From NCBI RefSeq assembly GCF_014851675.1, contig NZ_JACVAE010000003.1:372001-436000 (forward strand): DNA of 64,000 nucleotides, given 5' to 3'. The notes beneath the pieces were generated by a model. The model saw only the letters and a list, made by a program, of their open reading frames with translations. It did not search any database and was not told where the DNA came from. The position numbers and the translations under genes are program-made. Numbering within the stretch: the stretch's first letter is position 1; each line of letters starts with the position of its first letter. Shown piece by piece: positions 45,291-54,461 of this stretch. This DNA is from Rhizobium sp. ARZ01 (GTDB taxonomy: Bacteria; Pseudomonadota; Alphaproteobacteria; Rhizobiales; Rhizobiaceae).

Positions 45291-45961
45291 GCGGGTGCCG
45301 CCTTGTCGAGATAGTAGCCGATGCCGCGCGCGGTACGCACGGTCACCCCATGCGGGGCGATGCGTTTGCGGAGCCGGCTGACGTATTGCTCGATCGCGTT
45401 GGCACTGAGATCGTCGTCAAAGGCTGCGAGCGATTGCGTAATCGCCTCCTTCGACACCACCTTGCCTGCGCGGAGGAACAGTATTTCGAGGAGACCGAGC
45501 TCGCGAGCGGGGATGTCGAGCGGTGCGCCACCCGCCGAAAACGTCCGGGAATTCAGATCGAGGTCGATTCCGCCGAAACTTAGCGCCGAGGAGCGAAGAC
45601 CCGCCTGCCGGCGCAGCAGCATGCGCACACGCGCTTCGAATTCCGAGATGTCGAATGGCTTGCTCATATAGTCGTCGGCGCCGAGATCGAGGCCCTTGAC
45701 CTTGTCCTCTGCCGCGCCGCGCGCCGTCAGGATCAGGACTGCCGCCCGGTTTTGCCTCGAACGCATCGCGCGCAGCACTTCGAGACCGTCCATTTCGGGC
45801 AGCGTCAGGTCGAGGATCACCAGATCAAAGGTCTCGGCGGAGATCGCCGCATCCGCAGACGCGCCATCGTTCACCACGTCGACGGCATGACCGGTGCCGC
45901 GCAAAATGGTCGAAAGACCGTCCGCAAGTGCCTGGTTGTCTTCAACGAGAAGTATTCGCAC
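45287..45961 (-). CDS. tctD: Response regulator, OmpR family, TctD type
   Basis: A 224-residue two-component regulator. The receiver domain (1-115) has the phospho-acceptor Asp51 in LVILDLTLPEMDG, Thr in LILTARG and Lys in MSKPFD. The C-terminal winged helix (about 125-222) has DIPARELGLLEILFLRAGKVVSKEAI and LSANAIEQYVSRLRKRI. It is the first gene of the kinase operon and is divergent from an orphan binding-protein gene, with 79 bases between the starts. The likely target promoters are that gene and tctC. Confidence 0.93.
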   Translation of the reverse strand: MRILLVEDNQALADGLSTILRGTGHAVDVVNDGASADAAISAETFDLVILDLTLPEMDGLEVLRAMRSRQNRAAVLILTARGAAEDKVKGLDLGADDYMSKPFDISEFEARVRMLLRRQAGLRSSALSFGGIDLDLNSRTFSAGGAPLDIPARELGLLEILFLRAGKVVSKEAITQSLAAFDDDLSANAIEQYVSRLRKRIAPHGVTVRTARGIGYYLDKAAPA

Positions 45962-46040
45962 TGAAAGTCTTCCTCCGGGTTCACCTTAGCGGCCGACTGT
46001 CGGCTTGTGAACGGTCTCGCGGTGATGCAATCTCGCGCGC

Positions 46041-47108
46041 ATGCGCATTCTTCTCAGCGTTCTGCTTCTGATTTGTCTTCGACTGCCTGCAATCGCGGGG
46101 GAAACCTTCTATCCAGCCCTCGACGGCCATGCGGATGGCCCGGTTCTGGTCGTCTATTCGTCATTGGACGAGCCGCTTGCAAGGCCGATGATCAAGGGAT
46201 TCCAGCAGGCCAATCGCGATGTCGCCGTACGCTATGATGAAATGCTGACCGGCGAGGTCTATGACCGTGTCGTCAAGGAGACGGATTCGGGCCAGAAGAC
46301 GACCGACTTTGCCTTCTCGTCGGCCATGGACCTGCAGGTCAAGCTCTCAAACGATGGATATGCCCAGCGCAGCGATCTGCCGATGAGCGAGCGCTGGCCG
46401 CAATGGGCCAACTGGCGCAACACCGCTTATGCGCTGACCTTCGAGCCGGCGGTCTTCGTCTATCACAAGCCCAGCTTCAAGGATGAGAAGCCGCCGGCCT
46501 CGCGCGCCGAGTTCGTAGACTACCTGACCCGACACGGCAACGATATCTACGGGCGCATCGGCACTTACGATATCGAGCGTTCGGGTGTCGGCTTCCTGTT
46601 CATGGCGCGCGACCAGGAACAGTTCGGCGATATCTGGACCGTCATCCGGGCGATGGGAGCGGCCGGCGTCAAGCTCTACTCCACCAGCTCGGCAATCCTG
46701 GAACGGATCGCGGACGGTCGTTTTGTCATCGGATACAACATTCTTGGCTCCTATGCGGCGGACTGGGCGGCAAAGCACCCGGATGTCGGCATCGTCCTGC
46801 CGAAGGACTATACCGTGGTGATGTCGCGCATCGGGCTCGTACCGCAGGCTGCGGCATCGCCGGATCTCGGCCGGCGCTATCTTTCGTTCTTCATGTCGAA
46901 GGAGGGCCAGACGATCATGGCGCGCGAACTGCAGATCGCCGCCGTCTCGCCCGACGTCGCAGGCGAGAACACGGCGACCACCATGCGCGAGATGCTGGGC
47001 GCTCAGTTGAAGCCGGTGCCGGTCAGCCCCGGGCTCATGGTCTATCTCGATCAGGTCAAACGGGCGCGGCTCATCGCGCGCTGGAACGAGGTGCTCAGGG
47101 CGCAGTAG
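46041..47108 (+). CDS. Orphan periplasmic solute-binding protein next to TctDE
   Basis: A 355-residue exported protein: signal peptide LLSVLLLICLRLPAIAG, then an SBP family 1/AfuA-like fold with VLVVYSSLDEPLARPMIKGFQQAN, a middle GRIGTYDIERSGVGFLF and a C-terminal SRIGLVPQAAASPDLGRRYLSFFMSKEGQ. There is no cognate ABC permease or ATPase nearby. It starts divergently from the two-component genes and precedes tctC by 232 bases. Two readings are possible: a receptor for an importer elsewhere, or a ligand receptor that talks to the TctE sensor domain. Confidence 0.82.
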   Translation: MRILLSVLLLICLRLPAIAGETFYPALDGHADGPVLVVYSSLDEPLARPMIKGFQQANRDVAVRYDEMLTGEVYDRVVKETDSGQKTTDFAFSSAMDLQVKLSNDGYAQRSDLPMSERWPQWANWRNTAYALTFEPAVFVYHKPSFKDEKPPASRAEFVDYLTRHGNDIYGRIGTYDIERSGVGFLFMARDQEQFGDIWTVIRAMGAAGVKLYSTSSAILERIADGRFVIGYNILGSYAADWAAKHPDVGIVLPKDYTVVMSRIGLVPQAAASPDLGRRYLSFFMSKEGQTIMARELQIAAVSPDVAGENTATTMREMLGAQLKPVPVSPGLMVYLDQVKRARLIARWNEVLRAQ

Positions 47109-47340
47109 GGCGGGTCGCGGGCGCATTGTGGCAAAACTGTGCTACGATGTCAGCTGGATGACAGGTTTCTGTGATCGCTTGTGGTTCTTAATCGTCCGTG
47201 GAGGCGGACGAGCGAGACTCGGGGAGGAGACCCGCACAGAATGCGCGCCGACACATCGTCCGCGGGCAAAAGGCTATCCTCTCCTTACCGATGCGAAACG
47301 ATGCGCGGCCGAAGAAGGCGCGCCAGACGGAGGATCCGCC
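47109..47340. other. tctC leader/promoter region
   Basis: A 232-base gap that should hold the tctCBA promoter unless transcription continues from the upstream binding-protein gene. The tctC frame is open through the whole gap to 47128, but the sequence there has no signal peptide or family similarity. No clear hairpin terminator was seen after the upstream gene. Confidence 0.4.
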
Positions 47341-48285
47341 TTGAAACAGTTTTTCCTTGCTTCCATTCTCGCAGGCGCCATGGCGCTGCCCGCTTTTGCG
47401 GCCGACTACAAGATCATTGCCCCGGCCAATCCCGGCGGCGGCTGGGACCAGACCGCCCGCACGATACAGACGGTCATGCAGACGGAAGGCATTTCCGGCA
47501 ATGTCCAGGTCGTCAACGTTCCCGGCGCCGGCGGCACCATCGGCCTTGCCCAGTTCGCCAGCCAGGACAAGGGCAATGCAAATTCGCTGATCGTCGGCGG
47601 CTACGTCATGGTCGGGGCGATCCTCACCAACAAGTCGCCGGTTACGCTCAAGGACGTCACGCCGATCGCGCGCCTGACCGGCGAGTATGAGGCGATCGTC
47701 GTTCCGGCGTCCTCGCCGTTCCAGACCTTCGGCGATCTCGTCGAAGCTCTCAAGAAGGATCCGGGTGCGGTCTCGTGGGCCGGCGGTTCGGCTGGCGGCA
47801 CGGACCACATCGCCGTCGGCCTGGTCGCCAAGGCAGCCGGCGTCGACCCGAAGAAGATCAACTACATCGCCTATTCCGGCGGTGGCGAGGCGCTTGCCGC
47901 AATCCTCGGCGCCCAGGTCAGCGCTGGCATTTCCGGCTATGGCGAGTTCGAATCGCAGGTGAAGGCCGGTACCCTGCGCCTGCTGGCGGTCTCGAGCGAC
48001 GCGCGCATCGAAGGCATCGATGCCCCGACGATCAAGGAAAGCGGCCTCGACGTCGTCGTGCAGAACTGGCGCATGATCGCCGCAGCGCCGGGCCTGACGG
48101 ACGAGCAGAAGGCTGCCGTCTCTGCCGACATTGAAAAGCTCGTCAAGTCGGCCAGCTGGCAGGAGCAGCTGAAGACCAAGGGCTGGCAGGATACCTATCT
48201 TTCCGGCGCGGCCTTCGATGAACAGCTCGGTAAGGACGTCTCGGCCACCGAGGGCATCCTCAAGGAAATCGGACTGGTCGAATGA
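47341..48285 (+). CDS. tctC: Tricarboxylate transporter periplasmic receptor TctC
   Basis: Periplasmic receptor of a tripartite tricarboxylate transporter, which would bind citrate or a related carboxylate. I set the start at the TTG at 47341 because GGAGG lies nine bases upstream and the signal peptide ([18 protein letters not shown]) begins there. The mature protein has the BUG-family [29 protein letters not shown] and [15 protein letters not shown] segments that ring the ligand. The 314 residues are normal. Its stop overlaps the tctB start by four bases. Confidence 0.94.
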   Translation: MKQFFLASILAGAMALPAFAADYKIIAPANPGGGWDQTARTIQTVMQTEGISGNVQVVNVPGAGGTIGLAQFASQDKGNANSLIVGGYVMVGAILTNKSPVTLKDVTPIARLTGEYEAIVVPASSPFQTFGDLVEALKKDPGAVSWAGGSAGGTDHIAVGLVAKAAGVDPKKINYIAYSGGGEALAAILGAQVSAGISGYGEFESQVKAGTLRLLAVSSDARIEGIDAPTIKESGLDVVVQNWRMIAAAPGLTDEQKAAVSADIEKLVKSASWQEQLKTKGWQDTYLSGAAFDEQLGKDVSATEGILKEIGLVE

Positions 48286-48773
48286 CCAACGGGACCAAAC
48301 CCGCAAAGGCAACGCGTCGCCCCGATGGGGCGGCGCTCGTCATCGCCATCGTACTGGCCGCCATCGCCGGTGTGATCTTCTGGGATGTGTCACGGCTTTC
48401 CGGTGCCGCCGGCTACTCGCAGGTCGGGCCGACGACGGTGCCCTATGCCATCGCCTACTGTCTGATCGGCCTCGCAATCTGGACGGCCATCGAAGCCTTT
48501 CGCAACGAATTTCCGGCGCGTGAGCGGCAGCAGTTCGGGCCGGTCGTCTGGATCGTTGGCGGACTGGTGGCACAGATGCTGCTTCTCAAGGTCGCCGGTT
48601 TCTCGGTCGCCACCGGACTGCTCTTCGCCATGACCGCAGCCGGATTCGGCAAGCGCAAGCTCTGGCTGACGATCCCAATCGGCATTGTGTTCGCCTTCGT
48701 CGTCTGGGTGATCTTCGCCAAGCTGCTGCAGCTCTCGCTGCCCACCGGGCCGCTTGAGCACCTGTTCTTCTGA
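48282..48773 (+). CDS. tctB: Tricarboxylate transporter small membrane subunit TctB
   Basis: A 163-residue inner-membrane protein with four predicted helices (around residues 18-36, 52-66, 86-118, 130-150), the standard TctB topology. The sequence YSQVGPTTVPYAIAYCLIGLAIWTAIEAF fits the family when joined, with the TctB-type GPxxxP before helix 2. It is translationally coupled to tctC and followed by tctA 15 bases later. It supports the large TctA channel. Confidence 0.92.
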   Translation: MTNGTKPAKATRRPDGAALVIAIVLAAIAGVIFWDVSRLSGAAGYSQVGPTTVPYAIAYCLIGLAIWTAIEAFRNEFPARERQQFGPVVWIVGGLVAQMLLLKVAGFSVATGLLFAMTAAGFGKRKLWLTIPIGIVFAFVVWVIFAKLLQLSLPTGPLEHLFF

Positions 48774-48788
48774 GGGAACTGGTAGACC

Positions 48789-50306
48789 ATGAACACGTTC
48801 GAATTTCTCATGCAGGGCCTGTTGGTTGCCGCCCAACCGATGAACCTGCTTTATGCGCTGATCGGCGTGACGCTCGGGACGGCCGTCGGCGTTCTGCCGG
48901 GCATTGGCCCGGCTTTGACCGTCGCGCTGCTTCTGCCCGTTACCTACAAGCTTGATCCGGCCGGCTCGCTGATCATGTTCGCCGGCATCTACTACGGCGG
49001 CATGTATGGCGGCTCGACCACGTCGATCCTGCTCAATACGCCGGGAGAAAGCTCCTCGATCGTGACTGCGCTCGAGGGCAACAAGATGGCCCGGGCGGGA
49101 CGCGGAGGACCAGCGCTTGCGACGGCAGCAATCGGTTCCTTCGTTGCCGGCCTCATCGCCACGCTGGCGCTGGCCTTCGTTGCGCCGTTCATCGTCAAGA
49201 TCGCGCTCGTCTTCGGCCCGCGTGAATATTTTGCGCTGATGGTACTCGCCTTTGTGACCGTATCCTCTGCCTTCGGCGACTCGACGCTGCGCGGGCTGAC
49301 CTCGCTCTTTGTCGGCTTGACGCTGGCCATCGTCGGTATTGATCAGCTGAGCGGGCAGGCACGCCTTTCCTTCGGCATTCCGGATCTTCTCGACGGGATT
49401 GAAGTGACGACGCTTGCAGTGGCGATGTTTGCCATCGGCGAGTCGCTCTATATCGCCGCACAGGGCGAGAAGGGGCCGGACAAGGTCGAGGCCGTGAAGG
49501 GTTCGGTCTGGATGAGCGCTGCCGACTGGGCACGCTCCTGGAAGCCGTGGCTGCGCGGAACCGCGATCGGCTTTCCGATCGGCGCCATGCCGGCCGGAGG
49601 CGCGGAGATCGGCACGTTCCTCTCCTATGCTGCGGAAAAGCGCCTGACGAAGCATCCGGAAGAGTTCGGCAACGGTGCCATCGAGGGCGTCGCCGGACCG
49701 GAAGCGGCCAACAACGCATCCGCTGCCGGAACGCTGGTGCCGCTCCTCACGCTCGGCCTGCCGACGACAGCGACGGCGGCGATCATGCTTGCAGGGTTCC
49801 AGCAGTATGGCCTGCAGCCGGGCCCGCTGCTGTTTGCCACCAACCCGCAGCTCGTCTGGGGCCTGATCGCCAGCCTTTTGATCGCCAACCTGATGCTGTT
49901 GGTGCTGAACCTGCCGCTGATCGGGCTGTGGGTGAAGCTGCTGACGATCCCGAAGCCATGGCTTTATGCGGGCATCCTCTTGTTTGCCACGCTCGGCACC
50001 ATCGGCGCCAATCCTTCGGTGTTCGAACTCGGCATGCTGCTCGCCTTCGGCCTGCTCGGCTACGTCATGCGGATGTTCGGCTATCCGATCGCACCAGTGG
50101 TCGTCGGCCTGATCCTCGGGCCGCTTGCGGAGCAGCAGCTGCGCCGGGCGCTGTCCATCAGTCAGGGCGACCTCACGACGCTCGTCGCCTCTCCGGTGGC
50201 GGTCGTGCTGCTTTTGATCGCGGCGGCAGCCTTGATCATACCGCTGGTCCTGCGGGCTCGCGGGCGCGGCGAGGTCCTGTCGCAGTTGGCGGCAAGCGAG
50301 GACTGA
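48789..50306 (+). CDS. tctA: Tricarboxylate transporter large membrane subunit TctA
   Basis: A 505-residue polytopic permease with about eleven to twelve helices. Family signatures are [21 protein letters not shown] early on, [20 protein letters not shown], and in the second half [32 protein letters not shown] when joined, the two inverted-repeat-like glycine motifs of TctA. Energy would come from an ion gradient. It ends the tctCBA operon. Confidence 0.96.
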   Translation: MNTFEFLMQGLLVAAQPMNLLYALIGVTLGTAVGVLPGIGPALTVALLLPVTYKLDPAGSLIMFAGIYYGGMYGGSTTSILLNTPGESSSIVTALEGNKMARAGRGGPALATAAIGSFVAGLIATLALAFVAPFIVKIALVFGPREYFALMVLAFVTVSSAFGDSTLRGLTSLFVGLTLAIVGIDQLSGQARLSFGIPDLLDGIEVTTLAVAMFAIGESLYIAAQGEKGPDKVEAVKGSVWMSAADWARSWKPWLRGTAIGFPIGAMPAGGAEIGTFLSYAAEKRLTKHPEEFGNGAIEGVAGPEAANNASAAGTLVPLLTLGLPTTATAAIMLAGFQQYGLQPGPLLFATNPQLVWGLIASLLIANLMLLVLNLPLIGLWVKLLTIPKPWLYAGILLFATLGTIGANPSVFELGMLLAFGLLGYVMRMFGYPIAPVVVGLILGPLAEQQLRRALSISQGDLTTLVASPVAVVLLLIAAAALIIPLVLRARGRGEVLSQLAASED

Positions 50307-50460
50307 GCGAAGGCTCAAGCATGTCTGTTAAGTGTAGCACGCTGCGGTGAAAATCGCGGCGTGCTTCCCTTGCATGGCTGCCCTGTGATTCCGTTTCTTG
50401 TCCCAAGCGCTCATCGGTTACATCTTTGTTCTCGTAGAAGAGAGAAAAGAGAGCAAGACG

Positions 50461-50622
50461 ATGAGCCAGTTTCGTGACGCCATCCGCCAGGGTTTCCTGG
50501 GGCGCGCCTTTGCGGTGCTTGGCGCTGCAGGTGCAGCCGCCGCCGCTGTCGAAGGCAACCGCCGTCCGAGAGACCGTGACCTGAGGACCCTTGGCATCGA
50601 TCCGATGTCTTTCCCCAAGTAA
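50461..50622 (+). CDS. Small hypothetical protein (53 residues)
   Basis: The frame from ATG 50461 encodes a 53-residue basic peptide (MSQFRDAIRQGFLGRAFAVL, then an Ala-rich helix and RDLRTLGIDPMSFPK). An AGAGAAAAGAGAG stretch precedes the start. The RTLGIDP ending resembles the tail of small rhizobial proteins of the DUF1127-like kind, but I cannot name a family. Support comes from the ribosome site, codon use and a strong terminator downstream at 50713. It lies alone between tctA and the DUF475 gene. Confidence 0.6.
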   Translation: MSQFRDAIRQGFLGRAFAVLGAAGAAAAAVEGNRRPRDRDLRTLGIDPMSFPK

Positions 50623-50712
50623 GAACGCGGTAAGAAACCCAGGCTGACTTCAAGAGAAGCGGCCTGCATCCCGCGGGATGCGCAGTGCGGTGACAGCAGA
50701 ATTCAGCAAGAA

Positions 50713-50745
50713 GGGCCCGACGATCTTGGATCGTCGGGCCCTTTT
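50713..50745. terminator. Strong hairpin terminator
   Basis: A perfect 13-bp stem (GGGCCCGACGATC / GATCGTCGGGCCC) with TTG loop and TTTT on the plus strand, AA on the other side. It lies 91 bases after the small gene and 45 bases from the convergent DUF475 stop, so it can serve both. Confidence 0.88.
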
Positions 50746-50789
50746 CGTATTGGAAAGAAAACGGCGGCGCCGGAGCGCCGCCGGATCGG

Positions 50790-51872
50790 TCAGACGTTCT
50801 CGACGGTCTGGCCGTGCGCTTCCGCCTGTTCCCGGCGATTGTAGCGGATCGAGGACCAGAGCGAGATGCCGATCAGGCCCGCACCGCCAAGGCCGGTAAT
50901 GACCTCTGGGATATGTACGAGCGTCTGGCAGTACATAATCACCGACAGGATCAGGATGGCGTAGAAGGCGCCGTGCTCCAGGTAGCGGTATTCGGCGAGG
51001 GTGCCCTTGTCGACCAGCATGATCGTCATCGAGCGGACATACATGGCGCCGATGCCGAGGCCGATGGCGATGACGAAGAGGTTCTGCGTCAGTGCGAAGG
51101 CACCGATCACGCCGTCGAACGAGAAGCTGGCGTCGAGCACTTCAAGGTAGATGAAGGCGCCGAGACCACCCTTGGCGGCAGCGCTCATCGTCTGTTGCGA
51201 GGCGTCGAGCAACCCGCCGACGACTTCGACCGCAAGGAAGGTCAAGAGGCCATAGATCGCCGAATAGACGAAGGTATCGGCTTCCTCACCTTCGAGAAGA
51301 GTCGAGAACAGCAGGATCAGGATCAGCACGAAGGCAATCTCGATGCCCTTGATCGTCGCATACCGCGCCATGTGCTTCTCGATGAAGGCGATCCAGTGCA
51401 CGTCCTTCTCCTGGTCGAAGAAGTAGGTCAAGCCGACCATCATCAGGAAGGTGCCGCCGAAGGCTGCGATCGGCAGGTGCGCCTCGTTCATGATGCGCGC
51501 ATATTCGCCCGGCTGCTTCGCAGCGAGAACGATAGCCTCGATCGGTCCGATCTTGGCGGCAATGACCACGATCATGAGCGGAAAGACGATACGCATGCCG
51601 AAGACGGCGATCACGATGCCCCAGGTGAGGAACCGGTGCTGCCAGACCGGCGTCATGTCCTTCAGCTTGTTCGCATTGACGATGGCGTTGTCGAACGACA
51701 GCGAAATTTCGAGCACCGCAAGCACGGTACAGATGAAGAAGACGGTTGCCATTCCACCGATCGTGCCGGTGGACTGCCAACCAAGCCACGCACCCAACAG
51801 CAGGCCGAGGGCGGTGACGATAAAGGCCCATTTGAAATAACCGATCGCGGTTTGCGGCTGAGAGGGGGTCAT
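50790..51872 (-). CDS. DUF475 integral membrane protein (TerC-related)
   Basis: A 360-residue inner-membrane protein with about nine helices. The start ATG at 51872 has GAGAGGTG upstream; the open frame begins at a GTG seven codons earlier. It has the DUF475/TerC-type acidic helix pattern: LEISLSFDNAIVNANKLKDM in the first half and LDASFSFDGVIGAFALTQNL in the second, where paired Asp residues may coordinate metal. Related TerC proteins take part in tellurite resistance and manganese export, so a metal-related role is plausible. Confidence 0.9.
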   Translation of the reverse strand: MTPSQPQTAIGYFKWAFIVTALGLLLGAWLGWQSTGTIGGMATVFFICTVLAVLEISLSFDNAIVNANKLKDMTPVWQHRFLTWGIVIAVFGMRIVFPLMIVVIAAKIGPIEAIVLAAKQPGEYARIMNEAHLPIAAFGGTFLMMVGLTYFFDQEKDVHWIAFIEKHMARYATIKGIEIAFVLILILLFSTLLEGEEADTFVYSAIYGLLTFLAVEVVGGLLDASQQTMSAAAKGGLGAFIYLEVLDASFSFDGVIGAFALTQNLFVIAIGLGIGAMYVRSMTIMLVDKGTLAEYRYLEHGAFYAILILSVIMYCQTLVHIPEVITGLGGAGLIGISLWSSIRYNRREQAEAHGQTVENV

Positions 51873-52264
51873 GCCAGCACCTCTCTTTCGCACGTGATCG
51901 AATTGTCCAGGGCAAAGGGAAACGAATTGCGCGTGCCGAAAATGGCATGCGCGTCAGGCATGGTCAGGATTTTCATTTTTCTCTGATCCGCCGGCTCAAT
52001 TGCTGGCGGTACCGACATCACGAGAGCGCCGTAAAACTCTCGCCAGAGGGGCCCGGCACCATAGTTCTTGTTGCGGCGGGATGTCCGGGGCCGCAACAGC
52101 TGTCGTTTTCCCTGAAGTTGTCCTGTTCGTCAAGAAATTTCACCGCTTGGGCGCGCACACGAGACGATTGGCCACAAGGGGGAAGAAGTGCAATGCGGTG
52201 TACACAAGCCGTCTGTCCCTTCCTATATTCGAGCAACGATGATTTGCCGCCACGAGGATTTTTC
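51873..52264. other. Divergent DUF475/M3-peptidase intergenic region
   Basis: A 392-base gap between divergent starts. It contains a hairpin with perfect 9-bp arms at 52069-52098 and a CTATATTC element at about 52225, which could be a -10 box for the peptidase gene. The frame of the peptidase is open through the gap but has no family similarity. No RNA gene could be identified with confidence. Confidence 0.4.
52069..52098. repeat. Hairpin with 9-bp arms
   Basis: TGTTGCGGC (52069-52077) and GCCGCAACA (52090-52098) are perfect inverted repeats around a 12-base GC-rich loop, followed within 11 bases by GTTTTCCC on the plus strand. It could be a terminator-like structure or an operator; there is no plus-strand gene directly before it. 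Confidence 0.45.
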
Positions 52265-54325
52265 ATGAGCGAACTTAAGACAATCCGCCCTGCTCTGATC
52301 GAATGGAGCGGGATCAACGGCCTGCCGCGCTTCGATCTCGTCTCCGACGATGCCTTTGCCGAAGCCTTTGATGCTGCGATCGTCCTGCATGAGGCGGAAA
52401 TCGACGCCATTGCGGCCCATCCCGACAAGCCGACATTCGACAACACCGTTGTTGCCCTGGAGCTTGCCGGTGATGAGTTGTCGCGCATTTCGGCACTGTT
52501 CTGGAGCCGTGCGGGCGCCAATACCAATGAGACCATTCAGGCGCTGGAGCGCGAGATCGCCCCGAAGATGTCGCGGCACTATTCGAAGATCGGCAACAAT
52601 GCCGAACTCTTTGGCCGCATCGACACACTGTGGGACGGGCGCGAGATGCTGGGGCTAACGGTCGAGCAGACCCGGGTGCTGGAACGCCACTGGAAGGGGT
52701 TCGTCAAATCCGGCGCGAAGCTGGCGAAACCGGAGCAGGAGCGCCTGTCGGCGATCAACGAGCGTCTGGCGGCGCTCGGCGCCAATTTCGGCCAGAACGT
52801 GCTGGCGGACGAAAAGGACTGGGCGCTGATGTTGTCCGATGCGGCGGATCTCGCCGGGCTTCCGGATTTCGTCAAGGATTCGATGGCGGCCGCGGCCCGC
52901 GAACGGGGCAAGGAGGGCAAGTTCGCCGTCACGCTCTCGCGCTCGATCATCGAGCCGTTCCTGACCTTTTCCAGCCGGCGTGCCCTGCGCGAGCAGGCGT
53001 TTCATGCCTGGGCGGCGCGCGGCATCAATGGCGGCGCGACCGACAACCGCGAAATTGTGCGCGAGACACTTGCGTTGCGTGCCGAGAAAGCGGGACTGCT
53101 CGGCTATGCGAACTACGCGGCGCTGAAGCTCGACAACACGATGGCCAAGACGCCTGCGGCCGTTAACGGGCTCCTGGAGCAGGTCTGGGAGAAGGCGGTG
53201 GCGCGCGCGGGCGAGGAAGAGGCGGATCTTGCCCGTCTGATCGCCGCGGAGGGCGGCAACCATCCGGTCCTGCCCTGGGACTGGCGCTACTATGCCGAAA
53301 AGCTGCGTGCGGAGAAGTTCGACTTTTCCGAAGCCGAGCTGAAGCCATATCTGCAGCTGGAAAAGATCATCGACGCCTGCTTCGACGTCGCCGGCCGACT
53401 ATTCGGCATCCGTGCCGTGCCGATGGAAGGCGTGCCGGTCTATCACCCCGACGTGCGCGTCTTCGAGATCCGCGACCGCGACAACAAGCTCGTCGCCATG
53501 TTCCTCGGCGACTACTTCGCCCGCTCCTCGAAGCGCTCCGGCGCCTGGATGAGCGCCTATCAGAGCCAGCACAAGTTGCCTCTCAAGGATGGCTCGACCG
53601 GCGAGATCCCGATCATCTACAATGTCTGCAACTTCGCCAAGCCGGCGGAGGGCAAGCCGGCGCTGCTGTCGCTCGACGATGCCCGTACGCTTTTCCACGA
53701 GTTCGGTCATGCGCTGCACGGCATGCTGTCGGATGTGACCTATCCGTCCGTATCGGGCACGAGCGTTTCCCGCGATTTCGTCGAACTGCCCTCGCAGCTC
53801 TACGAACATTGGCTGACGGTACCGGAAATTCTCAAGGCGTACGCTGTGCACTACGAGACCGGTGAGCCGATGCCGCAGGCGCTGCTCGACAAGGTCCTGG
53901 CGGCGCGGACCTTCAATGCTGGTTTCAACACCGTCGAGTTCACCTCCTCGGCACTGGTGGACATGGCGTACCATACGCAAGGCGCACTCGAGGACCCGAT
54001 CGCGCTCCAGGCCGAGGTACTGGAGAAAATCGGTATGCCGGCCTCGATCGTGATGCGACACGCCACCCCGCATTTCCAGCACGTCTTTTCGGGCGACGGT
54101 TACTCGGCCGGTTACTATTCCTACATGTGGTCGGAAGTGCTTGATGCCGATGCGTTTGCCGCTTTTACCGAGACTGGCAATGCCTTCGATCCCGGCATGG
54201 CTTCGCAGCTGAAGGCGAACATCTATTCCGTCGGCGGCGCGATCGACCCGGAGGACGCCTACAAGGCGTTCCGGGGCAAGCTTCCGAGCATCGACGCCAT
54301 GCTGGAGAAGAAAGGTCTGGCCTAG
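52265..54325 (+). CDS. M3 family metallopeptidase (oligopeptidase A/Dcp-like)
   Basis: A 686-residue cytosolic zinc peptidase that degrades short peptides. I chose the ATG at 52265 (GAGGA eight bases before) over an open-frame start at 51947. The zinc motif is FHEFGHALHG (His478, Glu479, His482), with the third ligand Glu in DFVELPSQLYEHW. The C-terminal FSGDGYSAGYYSYMWSEVLDADAF is the substrate-binding stretch of the Dcp/OpdA group. No signal peptide is present. It stands alone. Confidence 0.94.
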   Translation: MSELKTIRPALIEWSGINGLPRFDLVSDDAFAEAFDAAIVLHEAEIDAIAAHPDKPTFDNTVVALELAGDELSRISALFWSRAGANTNETIQALEREIAPKMSRHYSKIGNNAELFGRIDTLWDGREMLGLTVEQTRVLERHWKGFVKSGAKLAKPEQERLSAINERLAALGANFGQNVLADEKDWALMLSDAADLAGLPDFVKDSMAAAARERGKEGKFAVTLSRSIIEPFLTFSSRRALREQAFHAWAARGINGGATDNREIVRETLALRAEKAGLLGYANYAALKLDNTMAKTPAAVNGLLEQVWEKAVARAGEEEADLARLIAAEGGNHPVLPWDWRYYAEKLRAEKFDFSEAELKPYLQLEKIIDACFDVAGRLFGIRAVPMEGVPVYHPDVRVFEIRDRDNKLVAMFLGDYFARSSKRSGAWMSAYQSQHKLPLKDGSTGEIPIIYNVCNFAKPAEGKPALLSLDDARTLFHEFGHALHGMLSDVTYPSVSGTSVSRDFVELPSQLYEHWLTVPEILKAYAVHYETGEPMPQALLDKVLAARTFNAGFNTVEFTSSALVDMAYHTQGALEDPIALQAEVLEKIGMPASIVMRHATPHFQHVFSGDGYSAGYYSYMWSEVLDADAFAAFTETGNAFDPGMASQLKANIYSVGGAIDPEDAYKAFRGKLPSIDAMLEKKGLA

Positions 54326-54461
54326 GCGCTGGCCACTTGTCATCAGCCGTTCATTGAACTGTTGCTGTGGCGTCACCGTTCCGTAATGCCGCTGACACCA
54401 GACGTTCCGATGGTCGGCCAAGCGAATTGATCACCGATTCGCGCGGCTCGACGGGGAGTGC

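Noticed and set aside
48390..50318. 642-residue open frame on the minus strand
   Set aside because: Antisense to tctB and tctA, low-complexity charged composition, no ribosome site; a shadow of the real genes.
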